Positions 8,701 through 19,997 of a stretch of DNA of 64,000 nucleotides are shown one piece after another (the first letter of the stretch is position 1; each line of letters opens with the position of its first letter). The notes under the pieces are model-generated. The model was not told the origin of the DNA. It saw nothing but the letters and a program-made list of their open reading frames with translations, and searched no databases. The stretch covers positions 310,001 through 374,000 of the forward strand of contig NZ_JBHGAP010000001.1 of assembly GCF_042610495.1 (NCBI RefSeq), given 5' to 3'. Origin of the DNA: RU20A sp042610495 (GTDB lineage Bacteria > Pseudomonadota > Alphaproteobacteria > Rhizobiales > Rhizobiaceae). Made by a program: the position numbers and the translations under genes.

Positions 8701-9279
8701 CTATTCCAGTCCGCAGGGCTTGCTGCCCATCTCGTCCTTCCAGTCGCGCAGATAGATCAGCTTGCCCGGAATGGCGACGGGCTTGTCGTTCGCCTTGCCC
8801 TTGCCCGTGAGCATATTGATGTCACAGGCCTGACTGGCATCCGGATTGAGCGTGTCGTAGGCCGTATAGGTGTAGCCTGCGACCGCGAACTCGTTGTTGC
8901 GATAGGCGACTGTGAGCCGCTGTTCCCAGCGGTCGCGCCCGATCCCGTCATTGTGGGAGATGATGACGAAGGAGCCGTTCGGCAGGGCTTCCAGCGACGC
9001 ATTCTGTCCGGCCATCTCGTAGGCACCCCACACCAGATTGGGCACGATCTCCTTCAGTTCCAGCTTGCCCGTCTCGCCCGTCAGGAACAGGTAGACACTG
9101 TGGTCCTCATTCCCGGCACTCTCCGGCGGCGCCACCAAAAGCACGAGATCATTCGTGCCGTCCTTGTCGAAATCCCCGGTCGCCGCCGCCGCGATCCGGT
9201 CGGGATCGATCGGCTGGGCGAGGGCGGGAAGGCCGACGGCGCTGATCATCAGCGCGGTGACAAACGGTGCAATTCGCAT
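8701..9279 (-). CDS. Secreted hypothetical protein with FG-GAP/VCBS-like segment
   Basis: A 192-residue protein with a clear Sec signal peptide (MRIAPFVTALMISAVGLPALA, cleavage near residue 21). The mature part holds one segment, GDFDKDGTNDLVLLV, resembling the calcium-binding loop of FG-GAP/VCBS repeats. A C-terminal cysteine (KPCGLE) and one in QACDIN could form a disulfide in the periplasm. It is convergent with lolD. I do not recognise a named family and cannot assign a function; a single repeat is too few for a propeller. Confidence 0.75.
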   Translation of the reverse strand: MRIAPFVTALMISAVGLPALAQPIDPDRIAAAATGDFDKDGTNDLVLLVAPPESAGNEDHSVYLFLTGETGKLELKEIVPNLVWGAYEMAGQNASLEALPNGSFVIISHNDGIGRDRWEQRLTVAYRNNEFAVAGYTYTAYDTLNPDASQACDINMLTGKGKANDKPVAIPGKLIYLRDWKDEMGSKPCGLE

Positions 9280-9421
9280 TCTCTATCCTCCTCATGCCTG
9301 TCGAACCTAAAGCGAAGATGCATGCCGGTCCAGCGGTTGTGGCTCCGTCGCCCGAGCCGGGCCGCCATGCTCCTCCATTAACCATCCCGCCCCGAAATCG
9401 TGAAAATGCCGATCAAATACC

Positions 9422-9455
9422 TTGACGATTGGAACAAAAATAGAACAATATAAAA
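9422..9455 (+). promoter_or_regulatory. SOS promoter with LexA box (28-residue ORF)
   Basis: GAACAAAAATAGAAC at 9432-9446 is a perfect GAAC-N7-GAAC, the LexA operator of alphaproteobacteria. It sits between a TTGACG -35-like hexamer (9422-9427) and an AT-rich -10 region (CAATATAAAA, 9446-9455), where LexA binding would block RNA polymerase. The 28-residue ORF starts 33 bases after the box. The sequence match is direct; LexA control is inferred. Confidence 0.8.
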
Positions 9456-9478
9456 ACATAACGGAACAGGAGAACGCC

Positions 9479-9565
9479 ATGACCGACTTCCTTCGTGACA
9501 TCGCCGCATTCACCTCCATCACCCTTTTCATCGCCAGCCTCTCCGTCATCGTGATGGGCATGTGA
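9479..9565 (+). CDS. SOS-boxed 28-residue single-pass membrane microprotein
   Basis: A short ORF behind a LexA box, with a good ribosome binding site (CAGGAG, seven bases before the ATG). The product has a short polar N-terminus (MTDFLRDIAAF) and one hydrophobic helix (residues 12-28, TSITLFIASLSVIVMGM), ending at TGA 9563-9565. Size, predicted membrane topology and SOS control match Caulobacter SidA, a 29-residue SOS-induced inner-membrane inhibitor of cell division; I claim the architecture only, not homology. It lies 334 bases before dnaE1. Such an ORF would be skipped by ordinary gene callers. Translation is inferred from the ribosome binding site and promoter. Confidence 0.65.
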   Translation: MTDFLRDIAAFTSITLFIASLSVIVMGM

Positions 9566-9899
9566 TCACCGTTTCGTCCGCGCCGAACCCTGCCTTGGCG
9601 CGGGCGGGAGCGTGGCCGTCAGCCGGCACCGCCGCCGGCAGGCGCCCACGCAGCCGCAAGCTTCCGGATGCCGCCCGCTACGGCCTCCGGACGGAGGATG
9701 ATCCTCCGCCTCGCGTCCGTCTTCCTCTCCCCGTGGAAGCGGACATGTGGGAAGGCCCGGCGCCTTCTCCTCCGCCGCCTCAAGGTCCGCCGCACCGCCT
9801 TGTGATCGTGGATATGGGGGAGGAGGGCCGGGCGCCCTTTGACTCTGCAGCCGGCATTGCCGATACCCTTTAGCCTCTTTCGGAATCAGGAGGTCGGCC
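9566..9899. other. Intergenic region upstream of dnaE1
   Basis: 334 bases rich in GC and in Pro/Arg-type codons in every frame. It contains a perfect eight-base-arm hairpin, CGGAGGAT-G-ATCCTCCG, near 9694-9710 and further GC-rich dyads. A GTG-started frame is open through most of it but looks like non-coding high-GC sequence. The dnaE1 promoter is not obvious; readthrough from the SOS promoter is possible because no T-tract terminator was seen. Confidence 0.45.
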
Positions 9900-13403
<3,504 letters not shown>

Positions 13404-13429
13404 TGCGAGGGGCGGGGCGGAGGCCCCGC

Positions 13430-14680
13430 TCAGCTCTTGGAAGCGGGGCGCGTCAGCGTCACGAAATCCGTGCCGTGGCCGGTTTCCGGACCAAGTCCGG
13501 TATCGGAGATCGTCAGCGACGAACCTTCCGCGAGCAGGGCGCCGATGCGGGCCCGGACATCTGCGGAAATCGTGATGCGCGCCAGCGTTTCGGCAATCGT
13601 CGCGTTCTGGTCGGCATCGGCGGTGATGCCGAGGCGGGCCTTGGTGGCGGTCGAAAGCGCATTGTCCATGGTCACGCCGAACCAGCGGCCTTTGCCGCTT
13701 GCCGAATCGATGTCCTGGAATTGCAGGAAATGGGTGCCCAGTGCCACGGCGGGGTCACGGATCGTGACCGGTACGTCGAACAGCGGCGCGAAATTCTGGC
13801 GGACCATCAGATGCGCATTGCCGGGTTCCGGCTGGCCGGCAGCGATATAGACGGCATGCACCAGCGCGTCACTGATCTTGCCGGTCACCATCATCCCCTG
13901 GCGGCCCTGGAACAGCCGGATCGCCTCCCGCGTCTTCGGACCGACGACGCCGTCCGCAATGCCGGCATCGTAGCCAAGGCCATGCAGTACGGCTTGCAGC
14001 GCTGCCGTCGTCTCGCGCTCGCCGCGCCGGGTGATCAGCATGCGGATCGGCGGTTCGTCCGATGCCGGCGTGGTGACCTTCGCCGCGTCGGCGCCGGACG
14101 GGGCGGCATTCATGGCGACCTCGACACTGCCCGTATGCTCCATGCCGAGACGAAGCGTCGCATCGCTGAGCAACTGCGGCGCCGGCTTCTCCGGCTGGAA
14201 GAGCCACGCATCGGAGACCTCGGCCGGCACCACCTCACGGTCGGAGATGATCACATGCACGCCGCGCGTCGTCATCTTGTAGAGCTCGGGCGCAAAGGCG
14301 TTGGGCAGCCGCACGCAGCCATGCGAGGCGGGATAGCTCGGCACGCTGTTGGAGGCGTGCAGTGCGATGCCCGACCAGGTCAGGCGCTGCATGAAGGGCA
14401 TGGGCGCGTTGCTGTAGATGTTGGAATGGTGCATGCGCCGCTTTTCGAGCACCGAGAAGATGCCGGTCGGCGTGGCGTGTCCCTTCTTGCCGGTGGAGAC
14501 GCGCGAGGTGGCGACCACCGTGTCACCGTCATAGACGACGAGCGACTGGCTGTCCTTGGTGACCACGATCTGGAGAGGGGCCGTTCCGCCCGCAGCAAAG
14601 GCCATCAGCGGCGACAGTGCGGTTCCCGAAACAAGACACAGGGCGGCGAGCCCGCCACGCAACGCAATACCGAACGACAT
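13430..14680 (-). CDS. Periplasmic L,D-transpeptidase with peptidoglycan-binding domain
   Basis: A 416-residue exported YkuD-family enzyme that makes 3-3 crosslinks in peptidoglycan or attaches proteins to it; such enzymes are numerous in rhizobia, which grow from one pole. After the signal peptide (MSFGIALRGGLAALCLVSGT...) comes the YkuD domain, with the catalytic motif SHGCVRLPN, then a peptidoglycan-binding domain (ALQAVLHGLGYDAGIADGVV) and a C-terminal region of unknown role. The frame extends to a GTG at 14713, but the ATG at 14680 gives a cleaner signal peptide. It is convergent with dnaE1. Confidence 0.9.
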   Translation of the reverse strand: MSFGIALRGGLAALCLVSGTALSPLMAFAAGGTAPLQIVVTKDSQSLVVYDGDTVVATSRVSTGKKGHATPTGIFSVLEKRRMHHSNIYSNAPMPFMQRLTWSGIALHASNSVPSYPASHGCVRLPNAFAPELYKMTTRGVHVIISDREVVPAEVSDAWLFQPEKPAPQLLSDATLRLGMEHTGSVEVAMNAAPSGADAAKVTTPASDEPPIRMLITRRGERETTAALQAVLHGLGYDAGIADGVVGPKTREAIRLFQGRQGMMVTGKISDALVHAVYIAAGQPEPGNAHLMVRQNFAPLFDVPVTIRDPAVALGTHFLQFQDIDSASGKGRWFGVTMDNALSTATKARLGITADADQNATIAETLARITISADVRARIGALLAEGSSLTISDTGLGPETGHGTDFVTLTRPASKS

Positions 14681-14800
14681 GGTGATGATCCGACGCAATA
14701 CAAACTGCCGCACAGGCTATCGCTAGAGGTTTAATGAAGTTTGACCGATCGCCCGCCTGGAGCGATCACGTTTGCCTGATGAACGGGTGAGGCGGGCGCA

Positions 14801-16108
14801 TTATTCGGTGGTCGGGGGCTCGGGCTTGCGTTGCCGGCCAAACGTATAGCCGGTCTCGACGCTATCGCGGCCGAACTTGTCGCGCAGCGCATTCATCGCC
14901 GCTTCCGCCTTGGCGCGCTGGGCTGCCTGGCGGTCCACGAGATCGGGCGGATCGGCCCGGGCGGGATCGCCGAGATCGTTGACGCCGATGCCGATCAGGC
15001 GAAACCGCGTCCCGTCCGCCTCGCGCTCCAGCATGGAAAGCCCGGTGCGGAAGATGCGGTCGGCGAGCTGGGTCGGGCTGTCGAGCCGCCGGTTGCGGGT
15101 GCGGATCTTGAAGTCGGTCGTCTTCAGCTTCAGCACCACGGTGTGACCCGCAATGGACGAGCGGCGCAGACGAAAGGCGACCTTTTCGCTGAGCCGCCGC
15201 AGATGCACCGTCAGCTCGTCCAGCCTGTGGATATCCTCGTTGAAGGTCGTCTCCGCCGACACGCTTTTCGCCTCGCCGTCGATCTCCACGCGCCGGTCAT
15301 CCTCGCCGCGCGACAGATGGAACAGCCGCTGCCCCATCGTGCCGTAGCGGCGCATGAGGTCGCCTTCCTCCATCGTCTGCAACTGTCCGATGGTGCGGAT
15401 GCCGTCGCGCGACAGCGTCTCCGCAAAGGCCTTTCCCACACCCCAGATGGTGGTGACGGGACGGTCGCGCAGGAAGTCGATCGCTTCTGCCTGCCCGACG
15501 ACGGAAAAGCCGCGCGGCTTCTGCAGGTCGGAAGCGACCTTGGCGAGGAACTTGCAGTAGGACAGGCCGACGGAAACGGTAATGCCGATCTCTGCCTCGA
15601 TACGCGCGGCGAGCCGCGCCAGCGTGCGGGCCGGGGGATCGTGGTGCAGGCGCTCGGTCCCCGAGAGATCGAGGAAGGCCTCGTCGATCGAAAGCGGCTG
15701 CACGAGCGGCGTCAGCTCCTGCATCATGGTGCGCACCTCGCGCCCGACACGACTGTATTTCTCCATGTCCGGTTTGATGACGATGGCGTCGGGGCAGGCA
15801 TCGAGCGCCTTGAACATCGGCATGGCCGAGCGGACTCCGCGAATGCGGGCAATGTAGCAGGCGGTGGAGACGACACCGCGCTTGCCGCCGCCGATGATCA
15901 CGGGTTTGTCCGCGAGATCCGGATTGTCGCGCTTTTCGACGGAGGCATAGAATGCGTCGCAGTCGATGTGGGCGATGGAAAGGTCGAAGAGTTCGGAATG
16001 GAAGAGAAGCCGCGGGCTGCCGCAGGCGCGGCAACGCCGTTCGCCTTCGCGCTGGGGCGCGAGACAGTCACGACAAAAGCCTGGGCGGGGCGGGGTCTCG
16101 GTGGTCAT
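14801..16108 (-). CDS. dinB: DNA polymerase IV (DinB) with N-terminal zinc ribbon
   Basis: A 435-residue Y-family translesion polymerase. The N-terminal extension carries two CxxC pairs (C12/C15 and C26/C29), a zinc-ribbon-like feature seen in some alphaproteobacterial DinB proteins. The catalytic metal ligands are in IAHIDCDAFYASVE (D49, D51) and SIDEAFLDLSG, followed by the helix-hairpin-helix thumb and the little-finger domain. A perfect LexA box lies 5 bases upstream of the ATG, so it should be SOS-induced. The short distance implies a very short or leaderless mRNA, or initiation upstream with LexA acting as a roadblock. Confidence 0.95.
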   Translation of the reverse strand: MTTETPPRPGFCRDCLAPQREGERRCRACGSPRLLFHSELFDLSIAHIDCDAFYASVEKRDNPDLADKPVIIGGGKRGVVSTACYIARIRGVRSAMPMFKALDACPDAIVIKPDMEKYSRVGREVRTMMQELTPLVQPLSIDEAFLDLSGTERLHHDPPARTLARLAARIEAEIGITVSVGLSYCKFLAKVASDLQKPRGFSVVGQAEAIDFLRDRPVTTIWGVGKAFAETLSRDGIRTIGQLQTMEEGDLMRRYGTMGQRLFHLSRGEDDRRVEIDGEAKSVSAETTFNEDIHRLDELTVHLRRLSEKVAFRLRRSSIAGHTVVLKLKTTDFKIRTRNRRLDSPTQLADRIFRTGLSMLEREADGTRFRLIGIGVNDLGDPARADPPDLVDRQAAQRAKAEAAMNALRDKFGRDSVETGYTFGRQRKPEPPTTE

Positions 16109-16113
16109 CTCGG

Positions 16114-16128
16114 GAACAAAGATTGAAC
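16114..16128 (-). promoter_or_regulatory. LexA box upstream of dinB
   Basis: GAACAAAGATTGAAC on the plus strand is a perfect GAAC-N7-GAAC (GTTC-N7-GTTC when read with dinB). It begins only five bases from the dinB start codon. A weak upstream pair, TTGAAG ... TAAGGT, could place the transcription start within or just before the box. It is consistent with SOS control of DinB. Confidence 0.85.
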
Positions 16129-16200
16129 ATCGCGACCTTACGCGCCGTGCCGCCCGCCTTCAAGGGGCGGCACGAGAAGGTCCATACCGCAGCGGGCGGA

Positions 16201-16854
16201 TCAGTGGGATGCGTCGGCCCAGAAATGGTTGGTGACGAGCAGGCGGGCACCGGCCCAGTCCTCCGCGCAGACCACCGGCGCCTCCGGCTCCGGCATCAGC
16301 GCGCGGAATTCCCGGTCGGCCATCAGATGCACCAGCAGGCATTGCGGAACGCTGGCACCGACGGAAGCGAGATTGCGGGCGATATCGTCGATGAAGGCGA
16401 GGGGCAGATCGCGATTGCGATGCAGATCCGCAACCACCGGGCCTTTCGGTTCCTCCGTCGCGATCATCGGGAAGGTCAGGTCAAAGCCGTTCAGAAGCGT
16501 ACGGCGCAGATCATGATGACGCGGCGGCATGGCTGTCAGGAAAACGACGTCCGCCTTCTCGCCAAGCGCTGCGAGCGTCGCGGCCACGTCGCAGGCCGGC
16601 GTCTGCCAGTCGCACTGAACCTCGAAGAAGCGCTCGATGAGCGGGTGAACGGCGTCGTCCGGGATCGGTTCCCCCGTGTTGATATGTACGATATTGCCAT
16701 GCAGACGAAAGGAGCGCGGCAGAAGCTTCAGCCCGGACGCCGCCAGGAAACGGCGAAACGGGCCCAGAAATTCGAGGACCACTTCGTCAATATCGCAGAC
16801 CAGCAGTGGCCGATCCCTCAATTGCTCCCTGACTGCGCCCACTGAAGACACCAT
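16201..16854 (-). CDS. HAD-like conserved hypothetical protein
   Basis: A 217-residue soluble protein. Residues 18-27 (LVCDIDEVVL) look like HAD-superfamily motif I (DxD, D21 and D23), and VFLTAMPP about 100 residues later fits motif II, with LAFIDDIARN as a likely motif IV. This suggests a phosphatase-type hydrolase; the substrate is unknown. It starts three bases after the stop of the DUF3572 gene, with AAGGAGG as ribosome binding site, so the two form an operon. The downstream dinB has its own SOS promoter. Confidence 0.75.
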   Translation of the reverse strand: MVSSVGAVREQLRDRPLLVCDIDEVVLEFLGPFRRFLAASGLKLLPRSFRLHGNIVHINTGEPIPDDAVHPLIERFFEVQCDWQTPACDVAATLAALGEKADVVFLTAMPPRHHDLRRTLLNGFDLTFPMIATEEPKGPVVADLHRNRDLPLAFIDDIARNLASVGASVPQCLLVHLMADREFRALMPEPEAPVVCAEDWAGARLLVTNHFWADASH

Positions 16855-16857
16855 GGC

Positions 16858-17130
16858 TCAGTAGCCTCCTTGATGGGGCGCGCCGCCGAGCGCATGGGCG
16901 GCCGAAACCACACGCTCCGGCGCGATGTCGTTTGCCGCCGCAAAGGCGATCAGCGTCGGCTCATGCCCCATCAGGAAGTCGAGCACGCCGGCAAGGAAAC
17001 CGGGCGAGGATGCCTGCCGCCTGAGGTCGCCGACATCGCTGCCGGTCAGCGCCAGGAACCGTGACAACTGTTCCGGCTCGTGAGCAAGCCAGGCGAGCGC
17101 GTTGATGGCGATCTGTTCAGCGTCGCTCAC
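16858..17130 (-). CDS. DUF3572 family protein
   Basis: A 90-residue soluble, mostly helical protein (AEQIAINALAWLAHEPEQLS near the start, then FLAGVLDFLMGHE and PERVVSAAHALGG), recognisable as DUF3572. Function is unknown. The frame is open upstream to 17211, but the GTG at 17130 has an AAGGA site before it and matches the family N-terminus, so that start is chosen. It is divergent from divK, with 164 bases between them, and is followed by the HAD-like gene. Confidence 0.8.
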   Translation of the reverse strand: MSDAEQIAINALAWLAHEPEQLSRFLALTGSDVGDLRRQASSPGFLAGVLDFLMGHEPTLIAFAAANDIAPERVVSAAHALGGAPHQGGY

Positions 17131-17294
17131 TTTATGAGTTCCTTCCAAGATGCTGTTCCTTCCCGGGGGAAGTTTCCGATTTCTCAACCAAATGCCTCTA
17201 GCGTTCGGCAAAGAGGATGGTTTGTGTCCCGTCTGGCTGAACTTATCGACAGCCTAACGGGTTTCAAGTCCATCGCCCTTATCAGGACATCCAG

Positions 17295-17666
17295 ATGCCG
17301 AAACAGGTCATGATTGTCGAAGACAACGAGCTGAACATGAAGCTCTTTCGCGACCTGATCGAGGCATCGGGCTATCGCACCATCCAGACGCGCAATGGCA
17401 TGGAGGCGCTCGAACTCGCCCGCCGCCATCGCCCCGACCTGATTCTCATGGACATCCAGCTGCCGGAAGTCTCCGGCCTGGAGGTGACGAAGTGGCTCAA
17501 GGAAGACGATGAGCTGCACGTCATTCCGGTGATCGCGGTCACGGCCTTCGCCATGAAGGGCGACGAGGAGCGCATTCGGCAGGGCGGGTGCGAGGCCTAT
17601 GTTTCTAAACCGATTTCAGTTCCGAAATTTATTGAAACAATAAAGACTTATCTCGGTGATGCGTGA
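17295..17666 (+). CDS. divK: Single-domain response regulator DivK
   Basis: A 123-residue receiver domain with no output domain. The phosphoacceptor is D53 (LILMDIQLPEVSG), with the acidic pocket at E9/D10, the conserved T in VTAFAMKG and K in VSKPIS. In Caulobacter and rhizobia DivK is phosphorylated by DivJ, dephosphorylated by PleC, and through DivL and CckA lowers CtrA activity, controlling asymmetric division. It is followed 15 bases later by pleD, the conserved arrangement. The identity is strong from sequence and context. Confidence 0.96.
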   Translation: MPKQVMIVEDNELNMKLFRDLIEASGYRTIQTRNGMEALELARRHRPDLILMDIQLPEVSGLEVTKWLKEDDELHVIPVIAVTAFAMKGDEERIRQGGCEAYVSKPISVPKFIETIKTYLGDA

Positions 17667-17681
17667 GGCCGGACCAGATCA

Positions 17682-19049
17682 ATGACAGCCCGTATCCTCG
17701 TCGTTGACGACATCCCCGCAAATGTGAAGCTCTTGGAAGCCCGGCTGATCGCCGACTATTACGAGGTGCTGACCGCACGTGACGGCTATGAGGCACTTGC
17801 GATCTGCGAGACCTGCCCGGTCGATCTTGTGCTTCTCGACATCATGATGCCCGGCATTGACGGGTTCGAGGTGTGCGAGCGCCTGAAGGCAAACAGCCGT
17901 ACGGCCCACATTCCCGTTGTCATGGTCACCGCCCTCGACCAGCCTTCGGATCGCGTCCGCGGGCTCAAGGTCGGCGCGGACGACTTCCTCACCAAGCCCG
18001 TCAATGATCTGCAACTGATGTCGCGGGTAAAGAGCCTGGTCCGGCTGAAGAATGTGAGCGACGAACTGCGCCACCGTGCCGAAACGGCGCATGCGATCGC
18101 CTTGCAGGACATGGCGGCGCGCGACCGGCAGGAAGAGCCCGGCAGCGTGCTGGTTGTGGATGGGCGTGCGAGCTCGCAGGAACGCATCCACAAGGCGCTG
18201 GCGCCCATCGCCGAGGTAACGGCGCTCTCCGATCCGCAGGCCGCCCTTTTCGAGGCCGCCGAAAGCAATTTCGACCTCGTGATCGTCAACTCGAACTTCG
18301 AGGATTACGATCCGCTGCGCCTGTGCTCGCAACTGCGATCGCTGGAGCGGACCCGCTACATCCCCGTGCTGCTTGTCGTGGAGCAGGGCGCCGACGATAC
18401 GGTGGTTCGCGCCTTCGAACTGGGCGTCACCGACTACATCATGCGTCCGCTCGACCCCAATGAACTGGTGGCGCGTTCGCTGACGCAGATCCGCCGAAAG
18501 CGCTACAATGATCGCCTGCGCACCAGCCTGCAGGAAACGATCGAGCTGGCCGTGACAGACGGACTGACCGGCCTCCACAATCGCCGCTATCTCGACAACC
18601 ACCTGAAGCTGCTGATCGATCGCGCCGTTGCCCGCGGCCGCGAACTGTCGCTCTGCATCACGGATATCGACCGCTTCAAGTCCGTCAACGATACCTATGG
18701 CCACGATGTCGGTGATGCCGTCATCCGGGAATTTGCCCGCCGCATTCGCTCGACGGTGCGTGGCGCTGACCTCGCTTGCCGCTACGGCGGAGAAGAGTTC
18801 GTCGTCGTCATGCCGGATACCACGCGCGAGACGGCCGAATCGGTCGCCGAGCGGCTACGCTTCATCGTCGAATCGATTCCCTTTACGATTCCCGGAGGAG
18901 AGGGGCCGCTCTCGATCACCGCCTCGCTCGGGATCGCATCGCTGGTGCCCGGCGAAGATACGCCGGAGACGCTGGTGCGCCGCGCCGATCGGGCCCTCTA
19001 CGAAGCCAAGAACAGCGGCCGCAACCGCGTGGTCGCCGCTGCGGCCTGA
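17682..19049 (+). CDS. pleD: Diguanylate cyclase response regulator PleD
   Basis: A 455-residue protein made of an N-terminal receiver (phosphoacceptor D53), a second, adaptor receiver domain (about residues 150-275), and a GGDEF domain with GGEEF near residue 368. The inhibitory I-site RxxD is present as RGAD, five residues before GGEEF, so feedback inhibition by c-di-GMP is expected. Its product, c-di-GMP, controls polar development and the swarmer-to-stalked type transition. It is cotranscribed with divK; DivJ and PleC act on both proteins in Caulobacter. Confidence 0.96.
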   Translation: MTARILVVDDIPANVKLLEARLIADYYEVLTARDGYEALAICETCPVDLVLLDIMMPGIDGFEVCERLKANSRTAHIPVVMVTALDQPSDRVRGLKVGADDFLTKPVNDLQLMSRVKSLVRLKNVSDELRHRAETAHAIALQDMAARDRQEEPGSVLVVDGRASSQERIHKALAPIAEVTALSDPQAALFEAAESNFDLVIVNSNFEDYDPLRLCSQLRSLERTRYIPVLLVVEQGADDTVVRAFELGVTDYIMRPLDPNELVARSLTQIRRKRYNDRLRTSLQETIELAVTDGLTGLHNRRYLDNHLKLLIDRAVARGRELSLCITDIDRFKSVNDTYGHDVGDAVIREFARRIRSTVRGADLACRYGGEEFVVVMPDTTRETAESVAERLRFIVESIPFTIPGGEGPLSITASLGIASLVPGEDTPETLVRRADRALYEAKNSGRNRVVAAAA

Positions 19050-19550
19050 TGCAGCAGCCGGAGCGCGCCGCTTTGTTCGGCGGGCTCCTGCCGAGCGTCA
19101 GCCATGGCGGGCTGAGTGACCAATTTCCCATAAGGCATTGAAAAATATGTGGTCCGTTGGATGTTGGGCGATGCGCCTCGCGCTGCACCGCTGCGGGTCC
19201 GAGTCTTTCCCTGCCGGTATCGAGGTAGAGTGGATTGGCCTTGCACTATAGCGGCGGGTTTTGAGCGCCTATAGTCGCGCTCCATGCCCATTCCCGGCCG
19301 CGAGCGGCAAAGCTTACCTGCGTTTTAACCATAAATGTGTTTCCGGCTGGCCTTGGTTAAGAAACCGTTGCTTTTCTGCCGATTTCGCGTAATCCTTTGC
19401 ATAGAAGAGAGACAGCAACTCTCTGCATTTATCCGGTTACCCCATGATGCTCAGGTCCGCCGCATCTCCTGGGTCGTGGGGTCGGTCGGTTGGTTCTCCG
19501 CAATATCGGTTCCTCGTGCCGTAGCGGCTAGCCAGCCGACCCCCATTCAG

Positions 19551-19583
19551 ACGCCACTCCTTGAACAAAGGAGTGGCGTTTTT
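19551..19583 (+). terminator. Strong rho-independent terminator, orphan
   Basis: Perfect 12-base arms ACGCCACTCCTT (19551-19562) and AAGGAGTGGCGT (19568-19579) with the five-base loop GAACA, then a run of five T. No protein gene ends nearby on the plus strand; the closest is pleD, 500 bases upstream. Confidence 0.85.
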
Positions 19584-19680
19584 GCATTTTGGACGACATG
19601 CGGCTGCGAATGTGGCTGAAGGCTGATGTCCCTGATCCGGCATCTCTCCATACACCCGGCCTGTCCGACTCGCGGACAGC

Positions 19681-19710
19681 AAAAAAGCGCCGGTCGGATG
19701 ACACGGCGCT
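19681..19710 (-). terminator. Rho-independent terminator of rpmG
   Basis: Read on the minus strand, AGCGCCG and CGGCGCT pair around an 11-base loop and are followed by a run of six T. It starts about 30 bases after the rpmG stop codon. Confidence 0.8.
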
Positions 19711-19739
19711 CTCTGCAATCACGAAGGATGAAGCGAAGA

Positions 19740-19907
19740 TTACTTGATCTTCGTTTCCTTGAACTCGACGTGCTTCTTGGCGATCGGGTCGTACTTGGTC
19801 TTCGTCATCTTGTCCGTCATCGTACGGCTGTTCTTGGTCGTGACGTAGAAGAAACCCGTGTCGGCCGTCGACAGAAGCTTGATCTTGATGGTGGTTGCCT
19901 TTGCCAT
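19740..19907 (-). CDS. rpmG: 50S ribosomal protein L33
   Basis: A 55-residue basic large-subunit protein with the family core (MAKATTIKIKLLSTADTG, then FFYVTTKNSRTMTDKM and KYDPIAKKHVEFKE). It has no cysteines, so it is the zinc-independent form of L33. The monocistronic unit is closed by a terminator. A small gene on the minus strand, but unmistakable from sequence. Confidence 0.95.
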   Translation of the reverse strand: MAKATTIKIKLLSTADTGFFYVTTKNSRTMTDKMTKTKYDPIAKKHVEFKETKIK

Positions 19908-19997
19908 GGTCGTCCTGCCTTTAAATGGATGTTGCCGTGGACGGCCTGGGCAGCCACGGTCTGAGGTGGCGCGAAACTACAAATCGCGCCCGAAAAG

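Larger units (their letters stand above)
19050..19739. other. Intergenic region after pleD, possible sRNA locus
   Basis: A 690-base stretch without a credible protein gene. It contains a dyad ACTATAGCG (19245-19253) / CGCCTATAGT (19266-19275), a CtrA-like half site TTAACCAT (19325-19332) with an opposing TTAA at 19357, and two strong hairpin terminators of opposite direction. The plus-strand terminator lies more than 500 bases after pleD, so it probably ends a separate transcript. No known ncRNA family is recognised by eye. Confidence 0.5.

Noticed and set aside
9562..9873. GTG-started 103-residue ORF overlapping the end of the SOS microprotein
   Set aside because: The translation is Pro/Arg-rich with no domain or regular hydrophobic pattern, typical of open frames in high-GC non-coding DNA; no ribosome binding site of its own.
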